Assembly: GCA_015178975.1 (NCBI GenBank)
Contig: WHVD01000003.1
Span: 1,116,001 to 1,180,000 of the forward strand
Source of the DNA: Hysterangium stoloniferum
Taxonomy: Eukaryota > Basidiomycota > Agaricomycetes > Hysterangiales > Hysterangiaceae
DNA length: 64,000 nucleotides
Direction of reading: 5' to 3'
Part shown: positions 23,063 through 34,041 of the stretch, in pieces
How positions within the stretch are numbered: the stretch's first letter is position 1
Layout: every line of letters begins with the position of its first letter
The notes under the pieces: generated by a model
Told to the model about the DNA's origin: nothing
Seen by the model: the letters and a program-made list of their open reading frames with translations, nothing else
Database searches by the model: none
Program-made: the position numbers and the translations under genes

Positions 23063-26000
23063 TTACTGTACGAACAAAGCCCGCAACATCTCTCTCACTC
23101 GGTGATCTTCGACATGCACAAGTTGATCTAACCTGCTCGCTGCCGTACTTCTTCCTTCAAAACATTTTGGAGGAAGGCATGTAGTAGTCTTCGACTGCGT
23201 ATACAAAGCTACGTCTCTGATAGTCTCGTCGTCTCCTTGTGTTGCCAAGGCAGATAGAAGTTTTGTGGCTCTTGGCACATTTGTAGGATGGTCATGATCG
23301 ATATCTGTCCAAATGTTTCCAGCAATGTGATGTAGCGCTAACCAGCGAATAAACCCTTCAACTGATGGGGCTAGAAGTGCCTTTAAGTACCAGCCTAGCA
23401 TGTGTGCATTTGTTTCAATCGGCCAGAGATACCCCCGTAGGTCATTGGAGAAAACCTCATCTGGACGGGTTTTAATTGTCCGCAATACGTGACTATAGTC
23501 TCCAAACAGAAGTTTACGATAATCCATTGCGTAAGTCATGTCAATAGGTGGCAGGAGTAGCCGAGCAAAGAGAGAATGAGAGAATGATATAGCATCATAA
23601 AGCGCCACAAAATCGGTGTAGAACTGAAAAAAGGGAGTTGCACTTCCGAGCAATCCTCTCGAATGATACTCTAACGGTGCATCGGAGATAGGAAGTGATT
23701 GGAGCTGGCCTCGAGGATGACCGAAAGTGAAGGGCAATAGTAGATTATCCATACAGTGGTTAATAAAACTATCACGAAATATCTCTTCACTTGAGTCAAG
23801 CTGCTGCTGACCATTCTCGAGCATGAACACCTCCATACAGGCAAATATGGCCTCTGGTCGAGATATTTGCGATAACAAGGCTCGTCGGGAGTCCTGACGG
23901 CTGTTAATCTCCTGGCATAAGCTTGTAAGTAATAAGGACAACCTCACGACGTCGGATTCAGTGGCGTCCCAGCCGATAGGTAAGTTCTGGAAGGCTGATG
24001 ATGATCCCGAATGTAGAAGATGGTTTAAAGGCCATGTCGGCCAGCTGTTCCGTATTGGCAGGACAAACTTCGTGTCATAGGATTTCCAACTGTCACGTAA
24101 GCATGATAATGAAGGCGGCATTATGGCACTGCACGCTGATATGGACTCCGGCACGGGCCAGAACGATGAGATATATGATCTGTGTTGTTGAGACATGTCA
24201 TTAACATCAGTTGGATGGGGAAAGAGAGTTTCTGTAAAAAATGGAAGTAATGTCTCCATGTTGCACTTCCAATTGTTCGGAGTATCCACAGAATGTAAAA
24301 TATTTTGGATGAAAACGGGATCCGCGACGCTGCATAGACATTCAAGCAGTCTTTTGACAAGCAGTTCTTCTCCAGGTTGAAAAATTGGCAGGACTTGCAG
24401 AGTTTGTGCTGTCCAAGCCTCTTTCCATGAACCTGACTCCCCGAAATTATCATCCATTTCTTTCAAGGTCATGGACCGATGCCATAAAAGGAGTTCCAGA
24501 CCCAACATGATGGATACGGGCCGTACAAATGCGTGAAACTGTTGCGGCATAGTTTCAACGTCTCCGCTGCCTGTTATCGCCTCAAATAATCCAGGGGGTC
24601 CGTCGTCACTTGTGAAATATCGGCAAAGATCACGAATCTCTTTCGAAGGGAGCCCTAGCGGGTATTCACGAGGATGATTAAAGAAGGCGAGAGAGAGCCT
24701 TCCCACTCCGGCCATAAATTTTGCATCAGCGCTCAAGTCAGCAAAAGATTTGAGCAATACGGAGCTACTACCAGCACTGGCAGGGCGCCATTGCTTTAAT
24801 GTTTTTATCGTCAAATCTATACGCGCACCCAGCCCGTCTTCACCTCTAAACACTCGACCAAGCCTGGATAAAACCAAAGCTTTCTCATCCTCACCTCCTC
24901 TGATGCCATTGATAGAAGCGCTTTCTACCCAAGCGGCGATTGCGTGGCATATGGACGCCCACAGACCAGTGGTAAACAAGATCCCCTCATGAGGATGCCT
25001 CGAAGCAGGTGTACCCAGTTTTTCAGAGAGATCAAGAATCCATTCTACCCACGCCCAGCCCTGCACCTGACTCCATAATATATCATGTGGTGGAGTTGTT
25101 CTATGGGGATCTGTGGAGCACACAATCCATGCCTCCAATAATCCGATATATGCCTTCGCAAGAGAAAGTATACTTTGTCCAGGGACGTCAATGAGATTAG
25201 AAGACAGCCAGTCGGCGATCTGAGTAAAGTGACTTTGTGCCGTGGTTGCGACATGTGCGTAAAGTCCATACCGTGCCAAGAGGGTATAAAATGTCAAGGT
25301 TTCTTGGATAAGTGCAAGACCATTTTGCCACTCCGGCACGTCTATTGAGGGAAGCGGTGTCATCACATACTTCAAAAGTACATCAGCCGGACCAAGAAGA
25401 GCCTGGGCGACTTGTCTCCCACTCTGGGCTAGTATCTGTAGAATGCGAATGGATGCTAACATCGCCTGCAGTTCATCCGATTCTGTAGAGGATTGAAAAT
25501 GCGACGTTAGCACTGCATTTATCATGCCGTTTCCAGCCTCCAGATCGACAATCATCCGCGCATGCTTTTCAAAATATGATAAAACGAGAAGAATGTCAAG
25601 AACTTGCATGTGCGTCAACGATACGGGCGATGAGTACAAAATCAAGTGAGTCTGCATGGCGGGTAGCATTCTATCGAGAGGCAAATATGCTAGCACTGCC
25701 ATCGATTGAGAAAGCTCTTCAGAAACAGAAGCTATCTTTGCCAGACCCGACACTGAAGTTGTACGTGGCGGCGGCGTAAAATCTACCGGCGGGAGGTTGT
25801 CCAAATTGTCAATGTTCAATGCAGCCTGCGTATATCCTACCACGGCCTCCCAGAGGACATCTATCGCTCGTTGACCGACTCCCCCCTTCTCACCTAATGC
25901 ATCAATGGCGGCGTCCAGCATGTCTCTTCTCATCGCGTCTAAATTGACAATATTTGATGCAGATTTTGACGAGTCGTCACTGAAGTATTCTTTGTAAGAA

Positions 26001-27154
26001 ATTTTGAGGATTTTTGCGAGGACTCCCAAAATACTAGCTCGCTGTGCTGGAACCGAACTTCTAGCCAAAAGGAGGAGATCTTGTAAAGTGTATCCAGCTG
26101 GTGAATCGGACGACGCTGGTAAAGTGGAAGCATGGTGGTGTAGGCCAAGATGAGTGGGCAGATCGCGTACTTGAGAAAGTGATAGTTTAACCCCAGATAA
26201 TGAATATCTATTCTCGTCCTTTAGGGTTTCGTGGGGGGGCAACGGGTCACTGCCATCACTTAGGCGAGAAAGTGACGACGAAGGGGGAGATGATAACATC
26301 CAAGCAAGAGATGCATTGTTTTCGGCAGGCGCCTCCGAAGGAAAGAATCTACGACGGATATCCTCAGGAGTTCCGTCATCGGGTAGCGTATTTTCATGCG
26401 ACGAAGATCCCGGCACATACTCGCTCGGAGAGGGTGCGACCTTCATATTACCAAGGAATTTTACATCTTCTCGCGGCATTGAGTCGTCGGGGGGAGGTAA
26501 TAATGCCATAACCCGCCTAGGAGATGAGGGTTGTGATTCATAGACGTGAACATCAGCATCTGTCGGATCCACAAAGCGAATCTTGCGGCCTGTGCGTGAC
26601 GGTAACGATGATTCTGAGGTAGATTCTGTGATCGTCGCCTTTGATGCTTCTACGGGCAAAAATGTTAAACAGAATGAATCAATTGCATAGAATCTCTGAC
26701 CGGTGGCAGGCTTATCGATCGTTCTTTTCTCCCTTGCTTTTCTCACCTTTTGCATCAGACCCCCCACATCTGTTCCAAAATGGTCAAATATTTCCTGGCG
26801 TTCTCGAAGGCGTTGGTCTTCTGACATATTCTCCAGTATTTCAGCGTTCGACCGGGAGATCTCTGACATCAACTCTTCCAACGTGTGAGCTTTCTTATTG
26901 GAGCCCTGGGAGATTTTAGAATGATCATCATAGTGTGATTCTCTCGCCATTTTATCTCGAGAGACATTTAAGCCTGCTTGCACGCGTTCATCTTGCCGAG
27001 AGCGTTTGAATGCACTTGTATGTTTTGAGCGATGCTCAACAACCGGAAAGCCAGATACCGATGAAACATTAGGGTTGACAACAATCTTGGATTGCAAAGG
27101 CGACGAAGCTGAGTTACTCTGCCTCTCCACAACGTCCCGGACAATACTACGCAT
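23063..27154 (-). CDS. RPAP1: RPAP1-like RNA polymerase II-associated protein (Rba50 family)
   Basis: RPAP1/Rba50 proteins help assemble and import RNA polymerase II. The frame encodes up to 1,363 residues. The N-terminal family signature is visible: KKAHTLEELMSEISRSNAEI followed by MSEDQRLRERQEIFDHFG, then a low-complexity stretch and the conserved short C-terminal-domain motif GTPEDIRRRFFPSE at about residue 275. The remaining about 1,050 residues are helical armadillo-like repeats. A likely 51-nt intron (bounded by GTCAGA and CCCGTAG, about 26,635-26,690) lies inside the open frame; its removal gives ATEASKA and a protein about 17 residues shorter. The start is 110 bp from that of the divergent FTS-like gene, so they probably share a promoter. 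Confidence 0.85.
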   Translation of the reverse strand: MRSIVRDVVERQSNSASSPLQSKIVVNPNVSSVSGFPVVEHRSKHTSAFKRSRQDERVQAGLNVSRDKMARESHYDDHSKISQGSNKKAHTLEELMSEISRSNAEILENMSEDQRLRERQEIFDHFGTDVGGLMQKVRKAREKRTIDKPATGQRFYAIDSFCLTFLPVEASKATITESTSESSLPSRTGRKIRFVDPTDADVHVYESQPSSPRRVMALLPPPDDSMPREDVKFLGNMKVAPSPSEYVPGSSSHENTLPDDGTPEDIRRRFFPSEAPAENNASLAWMLSSPPSSSLSRLSDGSDPLPPHETLKDENRYSLSGVKLSLSQVRDLPTHLGLHHHASTLPASSDSPAGYTLQDLLLLARSSVPAQRASILGVLAKILKISYKEYFSDDSSKSASNIVNLDAMRRDMLDAAIDALGEKGGVGQRAIDVLWEAVVGYTQAALNIDNLDNLPPVDFTPPPRTTSVSGLAKIASVSEELSQSMAVLAYLPLDRMLPAMQTHLILYSSPVSLTHMQVLDILLVLSYFEKHARMIVDLEAGNGMINAVLTSHFQSSTESDELQAMLASIRILQILAQSGRQVAQALLGPADVLLKYVMTPLPSIDVPEWQNGLALIQETLTFYTLLARYGLYAHVATTAQSHFTQIADWLSSNLIDVPGQSILSLAKAYIGLLEAWIVCSTDPHRTTPPHDILWSQVQGWAWVEWILDLSEKLGTPASRHPHEGILFTTGLWASICHAIAAWVESASINGIRGGEDEKALVLSRLGRVFRGEDGLGARIDLTIKTLKQWRPASAGSSSVLLKSFADLSADAKFMAGVGRLSLAFFNHPREYPLGLPSKEIRDLCRYFTSDDGPPGLFEAITGSGDVETMPQQFHAFVRPVSIMLGLELLLWHRSMTLKEMDDNFGESGSWKEAWTAQTLQVLPIFQPGEELLVKRLLECLCSVADPVFIQNILHSVDTPNNWKCNMETLLPFFTETLFPHPTDVNDMSQQHRSYISSFWPVPESISACSAIMPPSLSCLRDSWKSYDTKFVLPIRNSWPTWPLNHLLHSGSSSAFQNLPIGWDATESDVVRLSLLLTSLCQEINSRQDSRRALLSQISRPEAIFACMEVFMLENGQQQLDSSEEIFRDSFINHCMDNLLLPFTFGHPRGQLQSLPISDAPLEYHSRGLLGSATPFFQFYTDFVALYDAISFSHSLFARLLLPPIDMTYAMDYRKLLFGDYSHVLRTIKTRPDEVFSNDLRGYLWPIETNAHMLGWYLKALLAPSVEGFIRWLALHHIAGNIWTDIDHDHPTNVPRATKLLSALATQGDDETIRDVALYTQSKTTTCLPPKCFEGRSTAASRLDQLVHVEDHRVREMLRALFVQ

Positions 27155-27264
27155 CTCGAAAGCTAAAGAAATGGAAATGGCTTATGTTATGTAAGCGCTG
27201 GGTGCCACTGTACTGTAGTGGCTTTCATGCTTTCGAACAAATGGGTGTAAGGTCAACCCTCGCA

Positions 27265-28145
27265 ATGAGTATTCCGACTACTTCAAACAATTCTGGAACT
27301 TCTACAGCGATGCTTACACTTGCAATGGAATAGTCAGTACTATTACTAGGGAAATATTGGTGCTTGATTTGAACAGCACATAGTGCTAATCTACGTTCTG
27401 GTGCAAACCATTGTCCCCTCGGCATCTATGTTGTCCCTTTAACTTCAATGTTTGAGTGGGATGGCGTCCTGTTCATTCATCAAGGCGCGTAAAGTATCAG
27501 TTACTTCTGAACCCTGGACTGACCTTTCAATTTTACAGGTTACTACGCAGATTCAATACTGAAGTTCCGCTTGAGCTTTCCCCGAACGTTTCCTGAACAT
27601 GCACCGAACCTTCACTTTGTGACGGACGTGTTTCATCCACTGGTGTCGCTGAAAGACGGCCAATTCAATCTCTCGTCACATTTTGGAACGTGGAAGTATG
27701 AAATGTCGCCGTTTCTATTCTTATGACTGATAAACTGGTCCAGCTCAAAGACACATGTCTTTGAAATCCTTCATTATATTAAAGCCGCTTTCAAACGTGA
27801 ACAACTGGATCTACTACAAGAGAAAGACTGTTTCAACATGGACGCATTCAGGTGGCTCGTTTTTATACCTGTCTAGATCTGTGAAGTTGATGTCATTTCA
27901 GATTGTATCGCGATGCGACGCCCTCTTTTGCTGCTCTTGCTGCTCAAACATCTGCTCTCTCGAATTCAAAATCGGCATTATTTGATCGAGACCATCCTTC
28001 GATGGCTGCTCAAAGCAATCATGGCATACCGTTTTATGAAGTCAGTCCAGATAATCTGGAGCGTCTGAGAGTTAAACTTGGGTTACGCGAATGGGATATT
28101 GAGGACGAACTCGAGAGTGTCGTCGCTCATACTCAGTTATTTTGA
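27265..28145 (+). CDS. FTS/AKTIP-like ubiquitin-conjugating enzyme variant (inactive E2)
   Basis: UEV-fold protein; in animals FTS works with Hook proteins as a dynein-cargo adaptor. The spliced product reads LAMEYANL, CPLGIYVVP, FEWDGVLFIHQG, then GYYADSILKFRLSFPRTFP, FVTDVFHPLVSLKDGQFNL and HVFEILHYIKAAFKRE. In place of the catalytic-cysteine region of active E2s it has QFNLSSHFGTWNS, which contains no cysteine, so it should not carry ubiquitin. A C-terminal helical part ends VVAHTQLF. The second intron must start at GCGCGT to keep frame (CATCAA-G then G-GTTACTAC), i.e. a GC-AG intron. The start ATG at 27265 was chosen because it is in frame with the first UEV helix through the first intron. 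Confidence 0.78.
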
Positions 28146-28608
28146 TTTAACATTTCTGGAGATTCAACATTTTCACCGAATGGAGTAAGTAGGCTGGCCA
28201 CACAGTACGAGTAATATTACACATCCAAATTCGCTCTAACCCAGCGCTATATGCACGTTGAGAGTCATAGAGGATCACTTCCCTGTCAATGGAATCGAAC
28301 AGTCGGAGTTCGAGGGTTTTGCACCAGCGACATCTAATCTTCAATATGATCTTATTCATACTTGTATATAACAGGCTGGAGTTTCTAGGCTGATCATGAC
28401 TCATTCACAAATATATCGGCGCAAACACTCAAGGCTATGGTTGATTTCAACATGGATATCTTCTTTTTATTTATTTATTGGAATAAATTCCTGTAACTTA
28501 TCGACGTGATTATATAATAGCTGGTGGTTTCTTATTAGGGCTGGTATAGATTCCAGTACAAACTACTGCCCTTTACCTTCTTACTTGTTCAAATAACGTA
28601 GATTTACC
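28146..28608. other. Intergenic region upstream of the BIRC6-type E2 gene
   Basis: AT-rich spacer between two plus-strand genes, including T-rich and A/T runs at about 28,460-28,500. The 85-codon minus-strand frame at its start shows no domain. Nothing else seen. Confidence 0.5.
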
Positions 28609-31600
28609 ATGGAAAAGGAGGTACAACAACTCCTGGAGATGGTATAATATTGTGCTATTCTAGACATGTTGCTTAAAGCTGAATCTATACACCCCCGGAT
28701 AGGGTGCCACAGTCACTCAGGCGCGAGCAGCTCTGCGGCAATACAGGGATGTGATGGAGGCAGCAGAAAAGATATTTGAAGGACAGTTTGACGATATAAT
28801 AGATGATGAAACGCCAGCGGTCAATGGTACTGCGGCTCCAGAGATTCCCAAGGCCACCAGAATGGTCGTGAGCCACTTTGTCATATTCCGCTCCTTGTGT
28901 AATCTGACTGTTTTACCACAGACTCCAGATGAAGAGCAAGACGCCGAACTTGACGACGATGACGAAGGAAGTGGTGAGCTATATTATTTTCTCTTTCTTT
29001 TGAGCTCATTGCGACACACCGTCAGGGGACGAGTTCCTGGATTACGATTCGGACTATGATGAGAAGGTGGATGCAAGTCGTGGAGTACCAGACGTGGACC
29101 CTTACGCGGGTAAGTAGCGCTTTCTGATGATCTGTTTTGTGTTCCCAGACCATTCGCTACAGGTATATTCTTCTCGAAAGATCGTCGAGAAGAAGTAATT
29201 GAGGTGGAGGAGGATCCTGAGATCATTAAGTTAGCGGGAGTTAATATAAACATCAAAACTATGACGCAAGGTCAATGGATGAAAGGCTGCCCTGAAGGTG
29301 GTGAACAGAGTTTCTTGTTCAGCTTGTATGATCAACTTTCTAGTGGCGAATGTCCTTGTCCAGAATGCAAGCAGCCATATCGTCGGAAGAAGAGTGACTT
29401 CTTTGCTCTCTATGTGAGTCTTCCCATACTAGTTATAATTCATTCATTGACTTTACTTAAGCCGGAATTTTCTCAATATATTGACCATCTTCGCAACATC
29501 GTCCGTATCCGATGTTCGAAATGTTCAAGCTGCTTTTGTCTGGCTTGCAATGAACCCATATCGGCGGACAAGACGCGTCGTCCCAATGCTGCGACTGATG
29601 ACAACCCCCTGTTCCACTGCTCTAACTTACAAGGTGTCATTCTGGGGGTCGGTCTTTCTATGCTCGAGCAACTCCATACGGAACAGTCACAGGATGTACA
29701 GAAAGATCTCTCCCTTCCTACTGACAGGACTAATAAGAAGCGGAAAGTGCCCGATATTGCAATATCAGAAGACATGGATGAGGATGAGGATCCCTATTAC
29801 AGTACACTGGCAGGTCGAGGGAAAAAAGCCAAAGGAGGAACCGGATATGCAGGTGTAGCCAAGGAAGACGTAAGTGTAGCCAGGTGGCGTCTCAACGTGT
29901 GTTCTAATTCTACCTGCTTTCCTCCAGACCACTGGCCAAGCAGAAGCACTGGCAGTGCAACGGATAAAAGACGAGAAGATGGCAATGTTACTAAGTGCTA
30001 TACGCGTGTATCTTCCATCTTGCCAGCGTAAAGGTGGTGGACAGACCAGTGACTATTTAGTCCACCCGACCACCCTCGCGCATCTGAGACGACGGTTTAA
30101 CTTTGTTAGCAGTTCTTTGCTGAGAAATGATTCTTTGACAGACATGTCGGATCGTGCCGTATTGTATTTCGAACTCTTTGAATGGCTCGAGGTTGGTTTA
30201 CACATATGCATATGTCCGGAATCAGAACGAGTTAACTAATTCTAACAGACAATATCAAATCACGAGGCACTAGCTAGCATGATGGCGATGCCAATCATGG
30301 TCCCGGTCTCTTTCAAATACATTACGAGTAAGAAAGCAGTTGGATCGACTCGCGGATCTTCGACTCGTGGTGTTCGAGAGCGTACCGTCATATATGAGGG
30401 GAGCTCAGGACCTCGCGAACTGATGGAGGCTATCGTAATACAATCACAGGCTGCATTGAAGGGTCTAGAAGGTGCTAGGTTAGCACACACCACCGTGGAA
30501 GAGATGACAGAGGAGCAGAAGCGGATGACTACTGACGACAAAGGCAAGGGCAAGGAAAAAGAGCCTGTCCAATCACCGGAGAACCTCAAGCTCTCGCAAT
30601 TCTGGTCCGTCTTTTTTTTGTCATCATGAGTCATGTTTTTACATGGACGATATACATAGTCAACGGATTCTCTCGACGGCTAAGGCCATTGATCGGTCAT
30701 TACGTGAGACTAAAGGAGATGCCTTTGTTGAACGTTTACATGCTTCGATATCTTCGACATCCTCGACATCCAACGAGATTGTCTCCGCTGGAAATACTGA
30801 GGAAGAAACTCGGAAGGCGTACTTGCGGTGGGCCACAGGAGCGCGCTTCCAGTATTGTGACCTTTCTCTACCGGTACCAAGCTTCGTAAACATAAAGAGT
30901 CCGGATGATCAGACGCCAAATTATAAGTTCTATTATAATACTGAGGCTAGGTTGCTCGCCAATGCAGACATCCCGAAAAGAAGCCTGGCTATTGCAAAGG
31001 AGGTATGAACACATGTTTTTGTTCATCAAATTGTCTAAAGTGGTTGCAGCTGGCTGTTTTGACTACCAATTTGCCTGTTGCGTGGGATTCATCGGTCTTC
31101 CTTCGCGTTGACGAGACAAGGGTGGACATCATCAAATGCCTTGTGAGCCCCTCTTAGGATTATTGAATGGAAATCGGCTGATGTTGATGTCTTGTAGATC
31201 ACGGGACCAGAAGGGACACCGTAAGAGGACTAAGTTATCTTGTTTGAGACCGCTTCATCGCACTCCGATTTACAGGTATTACAATGGATGGTATGTAGGT
31301 TTCACGAGTTTAAGTGCTGGATAACTTACGTTGTCGTTTTCTTAAAGCTATTTGTTCGATATATTTTTAGGGCCTAGTTATAATCAGACTCCCCCAAGTG
31401 TGAAATATATGACAGTGAGTGGCGATACAAAAGCCATGTTAGAGCATTGACTGAATCGTGATTCAGACTGCGGGTGGGAAGTATAGGTTTAATCCAAATC
31501 TTTATGCGGTATGCGTAATGTCATGCTCTTTCTATGACACACTCATCAGTATTCAGGATGGAAAAGTCTGTCTATCTCTGTTAGGGACATGGGCGGGACC

Positions 31601-32169
31601 TGGTTGGATATCCGGCAAGTCCACGCTTTTACAGGTATAATAAATTCTGTTAAACCGTTGATTCCACTAATGATTTTTTGTAATTCATAGGTTCTTATCT
31701 CCATTCAGTCGATGATTCTATGCGAGGAGCCGTACCTTAATGAACCTGGGTGGGCGAATTCTGCGGGAACTCCTCAATCTATTGCATGTGAGTTACAATC
31801 GTACCCCTTCTGTCTTCACTAAATATCGAGTCAGACTCGGCCAATATCCGTCGAATGGTCGTAAATACGGCCATGTTGGGAATGCTTAAAAACCCTCCCG
31901 AACCGTTTGGAGACGTGATTCGCACCCATTTCCGTTTGAAGTCTCGTTCAATCAGGGACCAACTGGATTGTTGGCTGGGGCAGGATGATGGAAAGCCAAC
32001 ATCAAGCGACGGTGGCGGTTACAGCCCTTCTCCCAAAAAGGACTTGGAGGCAAACCAGAGCGGCAGCCTTAGCCCGTTCGCCAAAGATATCGCCGAGCTA
32101 AAGACACTACTGGAAGATCTGGAACGAGGAGGTTTGAAAGATTCTGAGTCGATGGATGTCGATAGTTGA
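28609..32169 (+). CDS. BIRC6-type ubiquitin-conjugating enzyme with N-terminal UBA and IBR-like zinc cluster
   Basis: Large E2 of about 930 residues. N-terminus: a UBA-like three-helix segment (KEVQQLLEMGATVTQARAAL), then acidic linkers. A cysteine cluster follows (CPCPECKQPYRRK at about 29,355, then CSKCSSCFCLACNEPI at about 29,515), spaced like an in-between-RING finger, so the protein may have some ligase-like or ubiquitin-binding function. The C-terminal third is a UBC domain closest in pattern to BIRC6: [57 protein letters not shown] (catalytic Cys in KVCLS, about 31,567) and EEPYLNEPGW. The tail is acidic and ends ESMDVDS. More than ten short introns. The start exon is only 33 nt (MEKEVQQLLEM). 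Confidence 0.85.
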
Positions 32170-32343
32170 AAGGCGTCGAACGACATCTGCATTTAGCCAC
32201 ATATTTCTTAAGCGTGTACTGCACAATACTTTGTTTAACAGTTGTTCGTTGTTTCATAACACATTACATGATATAATGCAAAGAGGACAATCAGTCAACG
32301 TGATATACAGCTAAGTCGCAGGTGCGTGATATAGTAATGATGT

Positions 32344-32887
32344 TTAGCATAAGTACATAACATAAATACCGATGGACAATATAACGGTATTCAGACTGAG
32401 CATGTACTGGGTGAGGGCAGATGATGATGATGATGACGGGCTCGGTGAAGTAGTAGTTTGACTACCGGCAGAAGATAACGAGGAGCTGGTGGCAATACTC
32501 GTTGCAGTACTGTTGCTCGTCGTGGTGCTGCCACCCGTCGTGGTACTATCACCCGTCGTGGTACTATCACCCGTCGTGGTACTATCACCCGTCGTGGTGG
32601 TATCCGTGCCTGGTATCGTCAAACTCGAGGGAATCGGGTGGGTCGATAACGGAAGGGTCGGGGTGACGCTGGCTCTGTTCGTCCTCTAAGCACTCGAACA
32701 GGCTACAATGCACAAGGGAAAACACGCACATACTGCCGGCTGTCGAGAACTGTGATTCGGTGCTTGTGGGATTGGGGAAGGTCGGTGGAGAATTGGACGT
32801 CGTTATGGGAGGCGGCGGGTTCACCTGCGCCAGTGCATGGCAAACTAGTGCAAGACATACGACTACGCTCAACCCTGGTCTCATCAT
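32344..32887 (-). CDS. Small Ser/Thr-rich GPI-anchored protein
   Basis: Predicted wall or plasma-membrane surface protein of about 165 residues. It starts with a clear signal peptide (MMRPGLSVVVCLALVCHALA), continues with Pro/Ser/Thr-rich sequence, a tandem block of DSTTTG repeats, a Ser-rich stretch, and a C-terminal hydrophobic tail (MLSLNTVILSIGIYVMYLC) after small residues, as expected for GPI attachment. One 49-nt intron (donor GTATGTG, acceptor GCTTAG) joins FSTAG to RTNRASVTP; without its removal the frame ends early. No enzymatic domain. It converges with the E2 gene. Confidence 0.7.
32526..32602 (-). repeat. 18-bp coding minisatellite (DSTTTG repeats)
   Basis: About four tandem copies of an 18-bp unit (CACCCGTCGTGGTACTAT on the plus strand) inside the GPI-protein gene. 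They encode DSTTTG on the minus strand. The copies are nearly identical at DNA level, so copy number is likely to vary between strains. Confidence 0.9.
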
Positions 32888-33459
32888 GCTGTTGGTCAAG
32901 ATCAGGTGCAAGTTGGTACTTGGGAACTGCGTGTAGGAGCGGTCTTTCACACACCACAGGTCATTGACATCATGCAGTGAACTCCCTCAAATATTTAGCA
33001 ATGCCTTGGTTAATTTTTTCGTGGCATGATATATACTTGTTTTATATACCGCAATTTTTTCATAATATTTGGTCAAGCCGCCGAAGCTGGGTAAACATTG
33101 TTACAGGCGTAGAATAATAATAGCGCCAAATTACAGTGCGGATGGGAAGTCGAATTGGGTTGGTTTGTCACGATATTTGTAAATTTAGCGTGACATGAAT
33201 CGCGCGACCGCACCCACGCTAGCGCTTCTCTTCGGAACTTGGAGAATTGGTTTTGTCAATGTTTCAACTCTTAAAGCCAACAGACCACATCAGCCTTGTT
33301 GGCAATAAGCAAGCCAAAAACATCTACCACCAGTTGCTGTTTCGTATGCCCTTCTAATTTATCCTTCGCAAGCAAGTCGCCTTCATAGAAAAGGGTCGTA
33401 GAACTTGGTAGGAACTGACGTAATCCAGTAAAACCCCACGCTACTTTTCAAGTCACGAG
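32888..33459. other. Divergent promoter region between the GPI-protein and prefoldin genes
   Basis: About 570 bp, with A/T-rich blocks at 33,000-33,070. No coding frame or RNA gene recognised. Confidence 0.5.
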
Positions 33460-34041
33460 ATGTCAACTATATCGTCGCTCGATGCTCGTCTGCAGGTAGC
33501 AACATCTGAGTACCAGAAGATAGAAACGGAGCTGTCTAACGCTGTAGAAGTGAGACAGCAGTTGGATGCACAGTTGTCAGAAAATGAGCAAGTCAAGAAG
33601 GTCTTTCCGTACCGAATTAGGTCACAATGAGCGTACTGACCTTTTTATTTAATTTTTCAGGAATTTTCCCAATTGGATCCATCTAATACTATCTATAAGT
33701 TGATCGGACCTGTCTTGGTGCAGCAGGACCAGGCGGATGCAAAGTCCAATGTCGAAACGCGGTTGGAATATATTCGGAGTGAAATGTGAGTCTATTACAC
33801 TTTGAATACCTCACGGGCTAGATTAATGAAAACTTGCAAAAAAAGAAAACGCGTTGAGGCCGTATTGAAAGATTTGGGAACCAAATCAGAGAAAAAGAAA
33901 AGCGAAGTAAGCTAGTATTCCTTCCATTGTCCCCGGGCATTACTCACGATCTTCCTCAAGATCGTTGCGTTACAGACCGCCTATCAAAAGCAGCAACAAA
34001 ATGACAGTGGTTCGGCGACCCCCGCCCCCGTCTCTGCATAG
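33460..34041 (+). CDS. Prefoldin subunit 6
   Basis: Beta-type prefoldin subunit; the hexamer hands nascent actin and tubulin to the CCT chaperonin. Four exons give a short two-coiled-coil protein of about 130 residues: N-terminal helix LDARLQVATSEYQKIETEL through VRQQLDAQLSENEQVKK, the central hairpin EFSQLDPSNTIYKLIGPVLV, and a C-terminal helix KRVEAVLKDLGTKSEKKKSE with IVALQTAYQKQQQ, ending PAPVSA. Length and the YKLIGPVLV motif fit the family closely. Introns are about 55-65 nt with canonical ends. Confidence 0.9.
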
